Under the pieces are notes generated by a model. It did not search any database. It was not told where the DNA came from and saw nothing but the letters and a program-made list of their open reading frames with translations. From Candidatus Gastranaerophilales bacterium (GTDB lineage Bacteria; Cyanobacteriota; Vampirovibrionia; Gastranaerophilales; Gastranaerophilaceae), in assembly GCA_944325025.1 (NCBI GenBank), contig CALUYN010000004.1:23335-87334 (forward strand): a stretch of 64,000 bases of DNA, written 5' to 3'. Made by a program: the position numbers and the translations under genes. Of this stretch, positions 51,072 through 59,389 are shown piece after piece. Numbering within the stretch: position 1 is the first letter of the stretch; every line of letters starts with the position of its first letter.

Positions 51072-54059
51072 TTAATTTTCTTTTCTAACTGCAATACCTT
51101 TTTTAGTTGCATCAATAATTTTTAAAACAGCTTCATCACAAAGCTTTAATTTTGCCTGCATTTCAGGGTTCTGTTCTGATTTCCACTTGTTTAACACGTT
51201 TCTAAAATCATCACCGTCAAGTATACATTCACCTGTTCCGACAAGAGGTGCATATTTTTTGCTGAACTGCTTATTAAAATCAGAATAAATTTCTGTTATC
51301 AAATCAGAAGCTATTTTAGCATTATTAATAATTATTCTTTCGTCTTTTTCAATCATTGTTTTTAAATTTTCAGACAGATCATCATCAGAATTTATAACCA
51401 TTTTCCCTGTATTAACGCCCATACCCAAACTTTTTACCATTAAGTCAGTATACCTTCTTACTGAATCCATATCAGCACTTATACCATACGAACCGTCCAT
51501 ACCGTAAAATAATTTTTCTGCAGAATTTCCGCCAAATGAACAGACAATATCAGCAAACAGATTTTCAAATGACATTTCAGAATTCTTATCTTGTCCATGG
51601 TATACTGCTCCGCCGTAATACCCGCGAGGATCAAGAGTTATAAAATTAACTTTATTTGGAATATGCCATGGTTTTCCTAAGGTTTTTGCAATATTATTCA
51701 TTACCTCGAGATTTACTGCATGCCCGCATTCATGAGATGCCACAACACGTTTTTCATGGTCTTCTATATGATTTACAGCAGGCCGGCCCGTTGTTATTTG
51801 CAGATAAGCCTCAGTAAAATCAGCCTTTGTCAAGGCTTTATGTCCGCGTTCCATAGCAACAGTTTTTGCTTTTTTAACAAGGTTTTTTAAATATATATAC
51901 GGGAAACCGTTAGCTATGTTTGCAGCTGATTCTATAGTATTTTCACGTGTTTTACTGTCTCCTGCAAGTTTAATTTTTTCATCTTTCAAAGTTTGCCTGA
52001 TAATTTCAGCTCTTTCACCTTTATTATATGCTGGTGATGATACTTCTATATTATCAACAAATTTAAAAGATTTCATAGCAGCTTCCCCGATAAGAGAAGG
52101 ATTGGACACAGAGCCGACTACAAGAATATTCAGCCCTGATTTTTCAGCCTTATCCATTTCCCTCAAAAGCTGTGCCATAGCTTTCTGGTGATAATTTGAA
52201 ACCAGTTCGCCTACTGAAAAATACTCAAAATTTTCAATAAATAATACAGCAGATTTATTTGGATTTGCTTCTGCCTGAGTATTTACTATTGAAAACAATT
52301 TTTTCATAGATGCTTCCGGAGAAAGCGCCCCCCCCCCGAAAATATCAACATCTTTTGTACCGAAATCCATTGTATTAATTTCTATATAAGGGACTCTGGC
52401 TTCTCCTGCAATAGCTTTTGCAGTATACCTTCTGCCGCTGCCGGGTGAACCGTCTTGAGAATAGATTATAATACCTTTTGTTCCCATTTTTTTTGATTTA
52501 ATTTGCTTAACTAGCGATGCAGCCTCTTTTTTAGTTGAATTTTTACCAACAAGGTCATTTAGTTTTTTCCCAGTATCAAAAAATATTTCAATTGAGCTGT
52601 CATCACCGGCTTTTTTTAAGAGATTAGTTGCCTCTTTCAAGTAATTAGAAACATCTGCTTCATTTATTTCTTTTTTATCAATATAATAACTTACAATTTT
52701 TTTCATAAGGTTTATTGTTTTAGACGGGAAAACACCATCAAGTTGAGCAGATGCCTCTACAACTTTCTCCAAAGCATTCTTTGAAAATTGTTTTTGAACA
52801 TTATTCATTAAAACAGGATTTTCTTTAAATGATTTTATCATTTGCGCTGTTGACAATCCAGGCAAAGTAACTTCCTCAAAATCCGGAAAAAGATTTGAAC
52901 TGACAGCAAAGTTATAATAATTATTTTTTGTTGAATAAAATAAATATTTAACATTAGCCGGCGGATTAGCAATAGTTTCTAAAAAGTCTTTTGGGATATT
53001 AATAGATGCTTTGCCGTTTTCGTCAACTTCCATTTGTTTTGATATTAGAATATTTACCGGATCTGCAATAATTATATGTTCTTTTGATTTATCCTTCCCT
53101 AATCTGCTTACAACCTTATTAAAATAATCAGGAGATGTCACTTCATTAAATTCTGTAATTGAATAATTCTTTCCGCTGTTTTTAATAGCCTTACGCACTG
53201 TATCTATAAAAGGCTGCGGAATTTCCTTAGACGCATCAAAAGTCAGAAAAATATTTGTACCTAGCGAAAGATTTTTCAAGACATTTTCTGCTTTCTTGTC
53301 ATAAACGCTAAAAGGAACTCTATTGCTTTCAGGAGTATGATTTTGCATTGAAATCTCAGAAATTTCGTTGAATAAATCTTCTACAAAATCTGACGTAATT
53401 TCATCAGGGCTGTTAACAGCCCCTAATATAAATGTTGTAACATCAATAGCTTCATCTTCTTTTCTGTTACCCCAGACAGCATCTGTCAAATCCTCAGTAA
53501 GCCCGACGTCTTCAACATTTGTTGCACTATCTTTTTTATAATAATCTAACATTGCATCAAGAGTTATTATGTTATTTTTAACAATTTTTTTCAAAGATTT
53601 TCTTAAATTAGGGTCACTCAAAATATTTGAAGAAGTTTCTGCAATAATAATATCTGCCATATCTGGATGATCTTCTGAACTGTTAAAATCTTCTTTTCCA
53701 GAATCTAATTTCTCAATATAATCAAAGAGTTCGTTAAGCGAATATTTTATAACATGCAATGTAGTAACAGCAGAAAAGCCGCTGTTTAAAGCATCATTTT
53801 TTAGATTATAAATTAATTTCTTTGTTGGCGTGTCCGAGTAGTACATAATATTTTCCAGTTTTGAATTTTTAGCATTTACTGATTTGGACTCAGACGATGT
53901 TTTGCCAAGGAAAGGCACAAAATAGTTCAAACTTAAGGCTGCAGGAACAGTAGTATAATCTTTATTTGACTTATTACAATCAGTCTTATTATTAGAAAAT
54001 ACGAAATTTTTAGAATAGTATACCTTATCAAAACCCGCAGTAATTTTATTTATCATCAT
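51072..54059 (-). CDS. Double-AAA protein: degenerate Clp-like module + FtsH-like AAA + M41 metallopeptidase
   Basis: 995 aa, much longer than FtsH (about 610-650) and without its N-terminal membrane helices. Residues about 60-490 resemble a Clp/Hsp100 D1-type region without a functional P-loop; the end VFPSKTINLMKKIVSYY aligns with the LPDKAIDLIDEA helix of ClpB. Residues 525-740 are an FtsH-like AAA module with altered catalytic motifs: Walker A GSPGSGRRY (Lys to Arg) and Walker B LFIENFE (DE to EN). M41 zinc site HECGH is at 776-780, with the third ligand in SADMDSVRRY about 87 residues later. A run of ten G (52328-52337) encodes Gly residues in the FGGGA pore-loop position. Single gene; ATG ATG at the start. 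Confidence 0.8.
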   Translation of the reverse strand: MMINKITAGFDKVYYSKNFVFSNNKTDCNKSNKDYTTVPAALSLNYFVPFLGKTSSESKSVNAKNSKLENIMYYSDTPTKKLIYNLKNDALNSGFSAVTTLHVIKYSLNELFDYIEKLDSGKEDFNSSEDHPDMADIIIAETSSNILSDPNLRKSLKKIVKNNIITLDAMLDYYKKDSATNVEDVGLTEDLTDAVWGNRKEDEAIDVTTFILGAVNSPDEITSDFVEDLFNEISEISMQNHTPESNRVPFSVYDKKAENVLKNLSLGTNIFLTFDASKEIPQPFIDTVRKAIKNSGKNYSITEFNEVTSPDYFNKVVSRLGKDKSKEHIIIADPVNILISKQMEVDENGKASINIPKDFLETIANPPANVKYLFYSTKNNYYNFAVSSNLFPDFEEVTLPGLSTAQMIKSFKENPVLMNNVQKQFSKNALEKVVEASAQLDGVFPSKTINLMKKIVSYYIDKKEINEADVSNYLKEATNLLKKAGDDSSIEIFFDTGKKLNDLVGKNSTKKEAASLVKQIKSKKMGTKGIIIYSQDGSPGSGRRYTAKAIAGEARVPYIEINTMDFGTKDVDIFGGGALSPEASMKKLFSIVNTQAEANPNKSAVLFIENFEYFSVGELVSNYHQKAMAQLLREMDKAEKSGLNILVVGSVSNPSLIGEAAMKSFKFVDNIEVSSPAYNKGERAEIIRQTLKDEKIKLAGDSKTRENTIESAANIANGFPYIYLKNLVKKAKTVAMERGHKALTKADFTEAYLQITTGRPAVNHIEDHEKRVVASHECGHAVNLEVMNNIAKTLGKPWHIPNKVNFITLDPRGYYGGAVYHGQDKNSEMSFENLFADIVCSFGGNSAEKLFYGMDGSYGISADMDSVRRYTDLMVKSLGMGVNTGKMVINSDDDLSENLKTMIEKDERIIINNAKIASDLITEIYSDFNKQFSKKYAPLVGTGECILDGDDFRNVLNKWKSEQNPEMQAKLKLCDEAVLKIIDATKKGIAVRKEN

Positions 54060-54131
54060 ACTTCTCCTGAAAGATATGAAACACTAAAATAAAAAATTTT
54101 GCTATAAATTAATAAAAATTTACAAATAATA

Positions 54132-54608
54132 TCAGGTTTCTTTAATATTACACACATCAACCCAAGCTTCACTTTTTGATATCAAAAATAATTCATCACA
54201 AGTCATTTCAATAGCAGAATTAGGAGTTCCGCAGGCCGGAAAAATTGTATCAAATCTACGCAATGAACTGTCACAGTAAGTTTTAATATCGTCACGCTTT
54301 AATGCAAACGGGCAAACTCCACCGACAGGATGACCTGTTAAATTCGCAACTTCATCTGCATTTAACATTTTTGCTTTAATTCCAAACATTTGTTTGAATT
54401 TTTTATTATCGATTTTTGTATCACCTGCTGTCACAACAAGAATGCAGGTATCATCTTTGCTGAATGACAAAGTTTTAGCTATACGGGCAGGAATAACATT
54501 GAGAGCAGCCGCTGCTAAATCAACTGTCGCACTCGACGAATTGAGCACTATAATTTCCTTATCTTTTCCATATAAACTTAAATATTTTTTAACGCTCTCT
54601 ATTGACAT
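54132..54608 (-). CDS. YbaK/EbsC-type aminoacyl-tRNA deacylase
   Basis: 158 aa from ATG 54608 (MSIESVKKYL), preceded by AGAGGGTATACT; the longer frame runs into the tRNA gene. YbaK/ProX fold: ARIAKTLSF (Lys), VVTAGDTKIDNKKF, LTGHPVGGVCPFALK with the GGVCPF signature, and PACGTPNSAIEM. Family members hydrolyse mischarged tRNAs, for example Cys-tRNAPro. It lies just downstream of tRNA-Phe on the same strand and may be on the same transcript. Confidence 0.9.
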   Translation of the reverse strand: MSIESVKKYLSLYGKDKEIIVLNSSSATVDLAAAALNVIPARIAKTLSFSKDDTCILVVTAGDTKIDNKKFKQMFGIKAKMLNADEVANLTGHPVGGVCPFALKRDDIKTYCDSSLRRFDTIFPACGTPNSAIEMTCDELFLISKSEAWVDVCNIKET

Positions 54609-54635
54609 AGTATACCCTCTGATATAAACAAAAAA

Positions 54636-54708
54636 TGCCGCGTCTCGGAATCGAACCAAGGACACAGGGATTTTCAGTCCCTTGCTCTACCAACTGAGCT
54701 AACGCGGC
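54636..54708 (-). tRNA. tRNA-Phe (GAA)
   Basis: 73 nt cloverleaf on the minus strand: acceptor GCCGCGT / ACGCGGC, D arm GCTCAGTTGGTAGAGC, anticodon loop CTGAAAA with anticodon GAA, T arm GGTTCGATTCC, discriminator A. The CCA end is not encoded. Confidence 0.97.
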
Positions 54709-54809
54709 ATTTTTTATATTTAATTATCAAATTTTACTTTTAAAAGGTTGAGGCAAAAAAATATTCTTTTGGGATAAATGGTTGTAAATATTTAATTGCC
54801 ACGTTTTTT

Positions 54810-54837
54810 ATTATACCGGCTGAAAATTTTCAGTCAA
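54810..54837 (-). promoter_or_regulatory. Probable promoter of tRNA-Phe
   Basis: On the minus strand TTGACT (54837-54832) and TATAAT (54815-54810) are separated by 16 bp. The spacer contains the perfect palindrome CTGAAAATTTTCAG, which could also act as part of the infC terminator. The tRNA begins about 95 nt after the expected start. Confidence 0.55.
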
Positions 54838-54848
54838 GAACTTTTTTA

Positions 54849-55385
54849 TTAAGACTGCGGAGCCAGATACAAAGTAACATTTCTTCCTTCAAGCTGCGGC
54901 TTTTTCTCCACAACAACAGGCAAATGCTCCATATCTGCTACAAAACGGTTTGCAAGATCAAATGCCAAATTTGAATGCTGCATCTCGCGGCCTCTCAGCA
55001 TAACAACTATTTTTACCTTGTTACCTTGTGCAATAAATTTTTCAATACTTTTTATACGAACCTGATAATCATGGGTATCTATTTTATATCTTATTTTAAT
55101 TTCTTTAACTTCTACGGTATGCTGTTTTTTCTTGGCTTCTTTTGCTCGTTTTTCCTGTTCATATTTATATTTACCGTAATTTAAAATTTTTGCTACCGGC
55201 GGTTCCTGATTGGGATTTATTAAAACTAAATCTAAATCTGCATCATAAGCCATTTGTAATGCCTTAGATGTCTGGATTATACCGTGATTTTGACCATCTT
55301 GATCAATTAATCTTACTTCTTTTGAGCGGATACGCTCATTCATTATTGCTTGATTTTTATTGTTTCTGTTGTCGTTGGGTGCTAT
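54849..55385 (-). CDS. infC: Translation initiation factor IF-3, probable AUA start
   Basis: 178 aa when started at the AUA codon (55385-55383). IF-3 prevents premature subunit joining and checks the initiator codon. N domain: NERIRSKEVRLIDQDG; linker: NYGKYKYEQEKRAKEAKKKQ; C domain: VKEIKIRYKIDTHDYQVR and MLRGREMQHSNLAFDLA. No ATG gives a good fit. The only strong site, AGGAGATAAAACA, points at AUA, and the resulting length and 14-residue leader match E. coli IF-3. An ATG at 55343 would leave only MNERIR, without a Shine-Dalgarno. Rare start codons are a known autoregulatory feature of infC. The usual rpmI-rplT partners do not follow. Confidence 0.9.
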   Translation of the reverse strand: MAPNDNRNNKNQAIMNERIRSKEVRLIDQDGQNHGIIQTSKALQMAYDADLDLVLINPNQEPPVAKILNYGKYKYEQEKRAKEAKKKQHTVEVKEIKIRYKIDTHDYQVRIKSIEKFIAQGNKVKIVVMLRGREMQHSNLAFDLANRFVADMEHLPVVVEKKPQLEGRNVTLYLAPQS

Positions 55386-55626
55386 TGTTTTATCTCCTAT
55401 GTTGTACTCACAAGTGTCATGGTAGCACAAAATTCCATTTTTTCCATATTTATTAAGGATTTTTTTTTGTAACAAAATGTAAAGTTAGAAAAAATTAAGG
55501 CTTTAATAATGAACTATTGGATGTTTTAGCCTATTTTAAGTAAAAAAACTATTAAAGTTTTAGCAAATTTTACCGATATTAATATTACAAAGAAAAATTT
55601 TAATAAAAATATAAGGAGTCTAATTT

Positions 55627-55773
55627 ATGGAACAGCCAATGGTCGAAACAAAAGAGCCGGAAGTTTTTATTGACTTAAACAACGGAGAATATCTGCAATT
55701 TGATATGACACTCCCTATTCAAATTTTATTTGATGATGTTATGACTTTTGTATCAAAGACAGATTTTGAGTAA
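55627..55773 (+). CDS. Small acidic hypothetical protein (48 aa)
   Basis: Frame MEQPMVETKEPEVFIDLNNG... ending VSKTDFE, with AAGGAGTCTAATTT before the ATG and a strong terminator just after the stop. Acidic, with no membrane segment. The ribosome-binding site and terminator make it a credible small gene. Function unknown. Confidence 0.65.
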   Translation: MEQPMVETKEPEVFIDLNNGEYLQFDMTLPIQILFDDVMTFVSKTDFE

Positions 55774-55794
55774 TTTAAAATTTTTTGTATGTTA

Positions 55795-55831
55795 GTAAAA
55801 AAAGAAGACTTGAATAAAGTCTTCTTTTTTT
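55795..55831 (+). terminator. Rho-independent terminator
   Basis: The stem AGAAGACTT / AAGTCTTCT, with A and T runs at either side, follows the 48-aa gene. Confidence 0.88.
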
Positions 55832-55907
55832 GTTACGAAATATAGTAAAATGTCGATGTTCATGCAATAATAAATTTATTAAAATTGTTGTGATGAGGGA
55901 TTGGTAT

Positions 55908-58025
55908 ATGAATAAATTTTTTAAATTATTATGCTTAATTACTATAACAGCAAGCATTGCACTACCTGCTTGTGCAGATTTTAAAGAGCATTTTGATCTT
56001 GGGCAGCAATATTTGTCTAACTACCAATATTCAGGCGCAATAACAGAGTTTAAAAGTGCTCTGAGAATAAACTATCTTGACAACTCGGCTAGAATTGGAC
56101 TTATAAATTCCTATCTTGCACGCGGAACGTATTATGCAAATACTGACAAGGATTATGCAAAAGCAGCAGATGACTACCGCGCCGCGCTTTTCTACCTGCT
56201 TTATTACCCTAATGCCAATCAGGTCAGAAATTCATCACAGGCAATCGTACAGGTTACATCTAATCTTAATAAATGCCTGAACGAAATTAATTTCAACACA
56301 ACAGCGGAAAATAGATTTAATACGGCAAAACAACTAAGAGCTGAAGGAAATTTTGCTGCTGCAGCTTATGAATTTAATCAATCACTCTCCGACAAAAGCC
56401 TCATTAAAGACAGTTTTGAACAGACAGGCGATATCATGAAACTTCTTGGTAATGATCAAAAAGCTGCCGAGTATTACAAAAAAGCAGTTGCGGTTGCGCC
56501 TTCTGATATTGATTTGAGGCTTTCATACGCAAAAATACTCGATAAATTAGGTTTCGAAGACGAAGCTGTTAATGAATATAACTATATACTTTCAAAAACA
56601 GAGGATAACAAAGACATACTTTATTCTTTAGAGCGGATTTATAAAAGAAAATTGGAAGACTCCCCGCAAGATGCATCAATTACCGCTAACCTTGGAGCAA
56701 TTATGCAAAAAGAAGGCAATCTTGATGAAGCTTTAAGATACTATTCAAAAGCTGAATACCTAGATCCGTCAAATGTTAATACAAGAATTAATGTCGGGAC
56801 TTTATACCAGCAAAAAGGCGACTTTAAAACAGCAATAACTGCCTATGATTCTGTTCTGACAATTTATCCTGATAATGTACTTGCCAACCTTTATAAAGCT
56901 CAATCTCTTGCAGCAATTGGGGATGATAAAAAAGCGACGGAACTTTATAAAAAAGTTCTGACACTCGACCCTGGAAACAAAACCGCTCAGAACGAAATGA
57001 TAAATATGGTTCGCGGAACAATGACAACAGCACAATTTGTTGACTACATAAAGAAAAACAATCCGCAAAATGCATCGGATATTTTATATAACTATGCACT
57101 TGACCTGCACAAACAAAACAAACTTGATGATTCAATTGCAATTTACAATGAAGTTATTAAGCTTACCCCTTCTAACCCTGAAGTATATGTAAACCTTGCA
57201 ATTGCTCAGGGACAGAATAAAAATTATGACAGTGCGCTTGCAACGTTGAACACAGCGAATACAAAATTCCCTAACAATTCACAGGTAAAAGATGCTCTAA
57301 AATCAATTCAGGCGCAATCTACAGACGAAAAACTCGCGTCAGCCGCTGAATATTACAATAATAAAGATTACCAGAATGCAGTTAATGAATACTTAAAAAT
57401 TCAGCCGCCTACATCTGATTCAATGCTCGGAGCAGCTTCTGCTTATCAGAATATGAATGATATTGATAATGCAATTGTTTATTATAAAAAAGCACTCAAT
57501 CTCTCTCCGAAAAATTCTGATATTGCATACTATATAGGCGCGCTTTACGCAGATAAAGAGGATTATACAAATGCTAAAACATATACTGATAAAGCCTTAG
57601 TACTAAATAAAGACAACAAACAGGCGCAAGAATTACTTGAAAGCTTAAATGCACAGCTTGCATCTCAGGATTTGGAAAAAGCCATTAATCTATTTGAAAG
57701 TGAACAATACAGCGAAAGTCTTGTGCTGCTAAATAAAATACTTTCTATTGAGCCTAATGACGCTTACGCACTCTATTACAGAGGAATGATATACGACACC
57801 CAGAAAAAATACAACGAAGCTATAGCGGATTACAAAAAAGCAATAGATATAAGTCCTGAGCTGACCATAGTAAATTACCTTATTGCAGTTGACTATGACA
57901 CGTTAGGGCAGTATAAAAATGCGCTGCCATATTACAAAACTTTCACTGACAAATACACAGAACAGGATGAATATTTGAAATACGCACAAACAAGGGCAGG
58001 TGAACTGGAAAACAATGGCAAATAA
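55908..58025 (+). CDS. Exported TPR-repeat protein
   Basis: 705 aa from ATG 55908 (GAGGGATTGGTAT precedes); upstream codons in the frame overlap a terminator. Residues 1-23 are a signal peptide ending PACA. The rest is a chain of about 15 tetratricopeptide repeats (motif A.xY..AL.LDP; for example AEYYKKAVAVAPSD, ALRYYSKAEYLDPSN, AITAYDSVLTIYPDN, AIVYYKKALNLSPKN, AIADYKKAIDISPE). TPR solenoids bind partners. A periplasmic assembly role is inferred from export. Overlaps dus by 11 bp. Confidence 0.88.
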   Translation: MNKFFKLLCLITITASIALPACADFKEHFDLGQQYLSNYQYSGAITEFKSALRINYLDNSARIGLINSYLARGTYYANTDKDYAKAADDYRAALFYLLYYPNANQVRNSSQAIVQVTSNLNKCLNEINFNTTAENRFNTAKQLRAEGNFAAAAYEFNQSLSDKSLIKDSFEQTGDIMKLLGNDQKAAEYYKKAVAVAPSDIDLRLSYAKILDKLGFEDEAVNEYNYILSKTEDNKDILYSLERIYKRKLEDSPQDASITANLGAIMQKEGNLDEALRYYSKAEYLDPSNVNTRINVGTLYQQKGDFKTAITAYDSVLTIYPDNVLANLYKAQSLAAIGDDKKATELYKKVLTLDPGNKTAQNEMINMVRGTMTTAQFVDYIKKNNPQNASDILYNYALDLHKQNKLDDSIAIYNEVIKLTPSNPEVYVNLAIAQGQNKNYDSALATLNTANTKFPNNSQVKDALKSIQAQSTDEKLASAAEYYNNKDYQNAVNEYLKIQPPTSDSMLGAASAYQNMNDIDNAIVYYKKALNLSPKNSDIAYYIGALYADKEDYTNAKTYTDKALVLNKDNKQAQELLESLNAQLASQDLEKAINLFESEQYSESLVLLNKILSIEPNDAYALYYRGMIYDTQKKYNEAIADYKKAIDISPELTIVNYLIAVDYDTLGQYKNALPYYKTFTDKYTEQDEYLKYAQTRAGELENNGK

Positions 58026-58989
58026 AGCATTACCCCTTATACAAAGCCGAGTATCGCTTGCTCCGATGGCAGGGATAACTGATTATGTTTTAAGAAGTTT
58101 GGTTCGCAAATATTCAAAAAGTTGTCTTTTAACAACAGAAATGATTAGTTCTGAATACTTAGCCCAAACTCTTAACGGAAGGAGCGGAACTGAAATCTTA
58201 AAAAGAGATGAAAACCATTCCCCGATATCTTATCAGATAAGCGGGCACAAACCCTATTTAATGCGTCAGGCAGCGGAATTTCTAAACAATTATGCGGATA
58301 TGATTGATATTAATATGGGATGTCCCGTAAAAAAAGTAGTAGGCGGGCAGGACGGCTGTGCATTAATGAGAAATCCTGAACTTGCATCAGATCTTGTTAA
58401 AGCGGTAAAAGACGGAACCGATAAACCTGTAAGCGTCAAATTCAGACTCGGCTACACGGCAGATGAGATGAATTACGTTGAATTCGGACAAAAAATGCAG
58501 GAGGCAGGCGCAGAATTTATTACAATCCACGGGCGTACACGCTCACAGATGTATTCAGGCAAAGCTGACTGGGAAAAAATCAGAAAATTAAAAGAAAACG
58601 TTGATGTTCCTGTGTTTGCAAACGGCGATATTACATCAATTGAAAAAGCAATAGAATGTCTTGAACTTTCAGGCGCTGACGGGATTGCAATCGGGCGCGG
58701 GGCACTTGGAGATCCGACGCTTATCGGAAGAATAGAACATTACCTGCACACCGGCGAAAAGCATCCGATTCCGCCGCTAGATGAACGTATTGAAATGTTA
58801 AAATGGCATCTTGATGAAGAGATAAAACTGCGCGGAGAAAATGTCGCGATAAAATTCATGCGGAAATTTTATCCATACTATTTATCGGGTTTTGAAAACG
58901 CAAAAGTGCTCCGTTCAAAGCTTGTATTGGAAGAAGATTACAACAAAATTATAAAACTTCTGACTACTGCAATCAGCTATTCTAATTAA
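58015..58989 (+). CDS. dus: tRNA-dihydrouridine synthase (DusB-like)
   Basis: 324 aa from ATG 58015. FMN enzyme reducing uridines in tRNA D loops. Motifs: VSLAPMAGITDYVLR, INMGCPVKKVVGGQDGCALM (catalytic Cys), SVKFRLGY, ITIHGRTRSQMYSGKADW, PVFANGDI, DGIAIGRGALGDP. The KVVG.G..ALM pattern is DusB-like. The start lies inside the end of the TPR gene, so the two are co-transcribed. Its stop overlaps the stop of the convergent TonB-like gene. Confidence 0.94.
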   Translation: MANKALPLIQSRVSLAPMAGITDYVLRSLVRKYSKSCLLTTEMISSEYLAQTLNGRSGTEILKRDENHSPISYQISGHKPYLMRQAAEFLNNYADMIDINMGCPVKKVVGGQDGCALMRNPELASDLVKAVKDGTDKPVSVKFRLGYTADEMNYVEFGQKMQEAGAEFITIHGRTRSQMYSGKADWEKIRKLKENVDVPVFANGDITSIEKAIECLELSGADGIAIGRGALGDPTLIGRIEHYLHTGEKHPIPPLDERIEMLKWHLDEEIKLRGENVAIKFMRKFYPYYLSGFENAKVLRSKLVLEEDYNKIIKLLTTAISYSN

Positions 58990-59387
58990 TACCCAAATGT
59001 TATTTGAATATCTACACTTTCACCTTTATATTCATCAGGTAAAGGTCGAAAAGGGGCAGTTACTTCAACAGCTTTCATTGCAGCTTTATCAGCACGCGGT
59101 TCCCTTGAAGTTTTATATATTTTGCAATCAAGTAATTTACCATTTTTGTCAACCTTTACACTAACTGTTACAGGCAGATATTCACAACCTTTAGGCGGCT
59201 CCCAATTCATCTTGCACCGCCTCATAAATTCTCTCATCCATGGTCCAAAATCAACATCATTCCCTTTAGTTGTTGAACTTTGCCACATCGGCAAGACATT
59301 TGAATTATATTCATCCAAATGAAAAGTTTCTGCACTAACAGGCAGCATAAAAAGAAGTAATAAAGCTAATATCAGAATATGCGGCAC
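58986..59387 (-). CDS. Exported TonB C-terminal-domain protein (133 aa)
   Basis: Residues 1-18 are a signal peptide ending VSA. The remainder resembles a TonB/TolA C-terminal domain: VTVSVKVDKNGKLLDCKIYKTSREPRADKAAMKAV, then APFRPLPDEYKGESVDIQITFGY. It lacks the N-terminal membrane anchor and Pro-rich spacer of real TonB, so it is a stand-alone periplasmic domain, a common type in cyanobacteria. It lies 3 nt after the argS stop on the same strand. Confidence 0.8.
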   Translation of the reverse strand: MPHILILALLLLFMLPVSAETFHLDEYNSNVLPMWQSSTTKGNDVDFGPWMREFMRRCKMNWEPPKGCEYLPVTVSVKVDKNGKLLDCKIYKTSREPRADKAAMKAVEVTAPFRPLPDEYKGESVDIQITFGY

Positions 59388-59389
59388 GC

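Noticed and set aside
55346-55475. Upstream extension of infC to an ATG at 55475
   Set aside because: The added residues are not conserved in IF-3, there is no ribosome-binding site there, and the AGGAGA site lies inside this extension.
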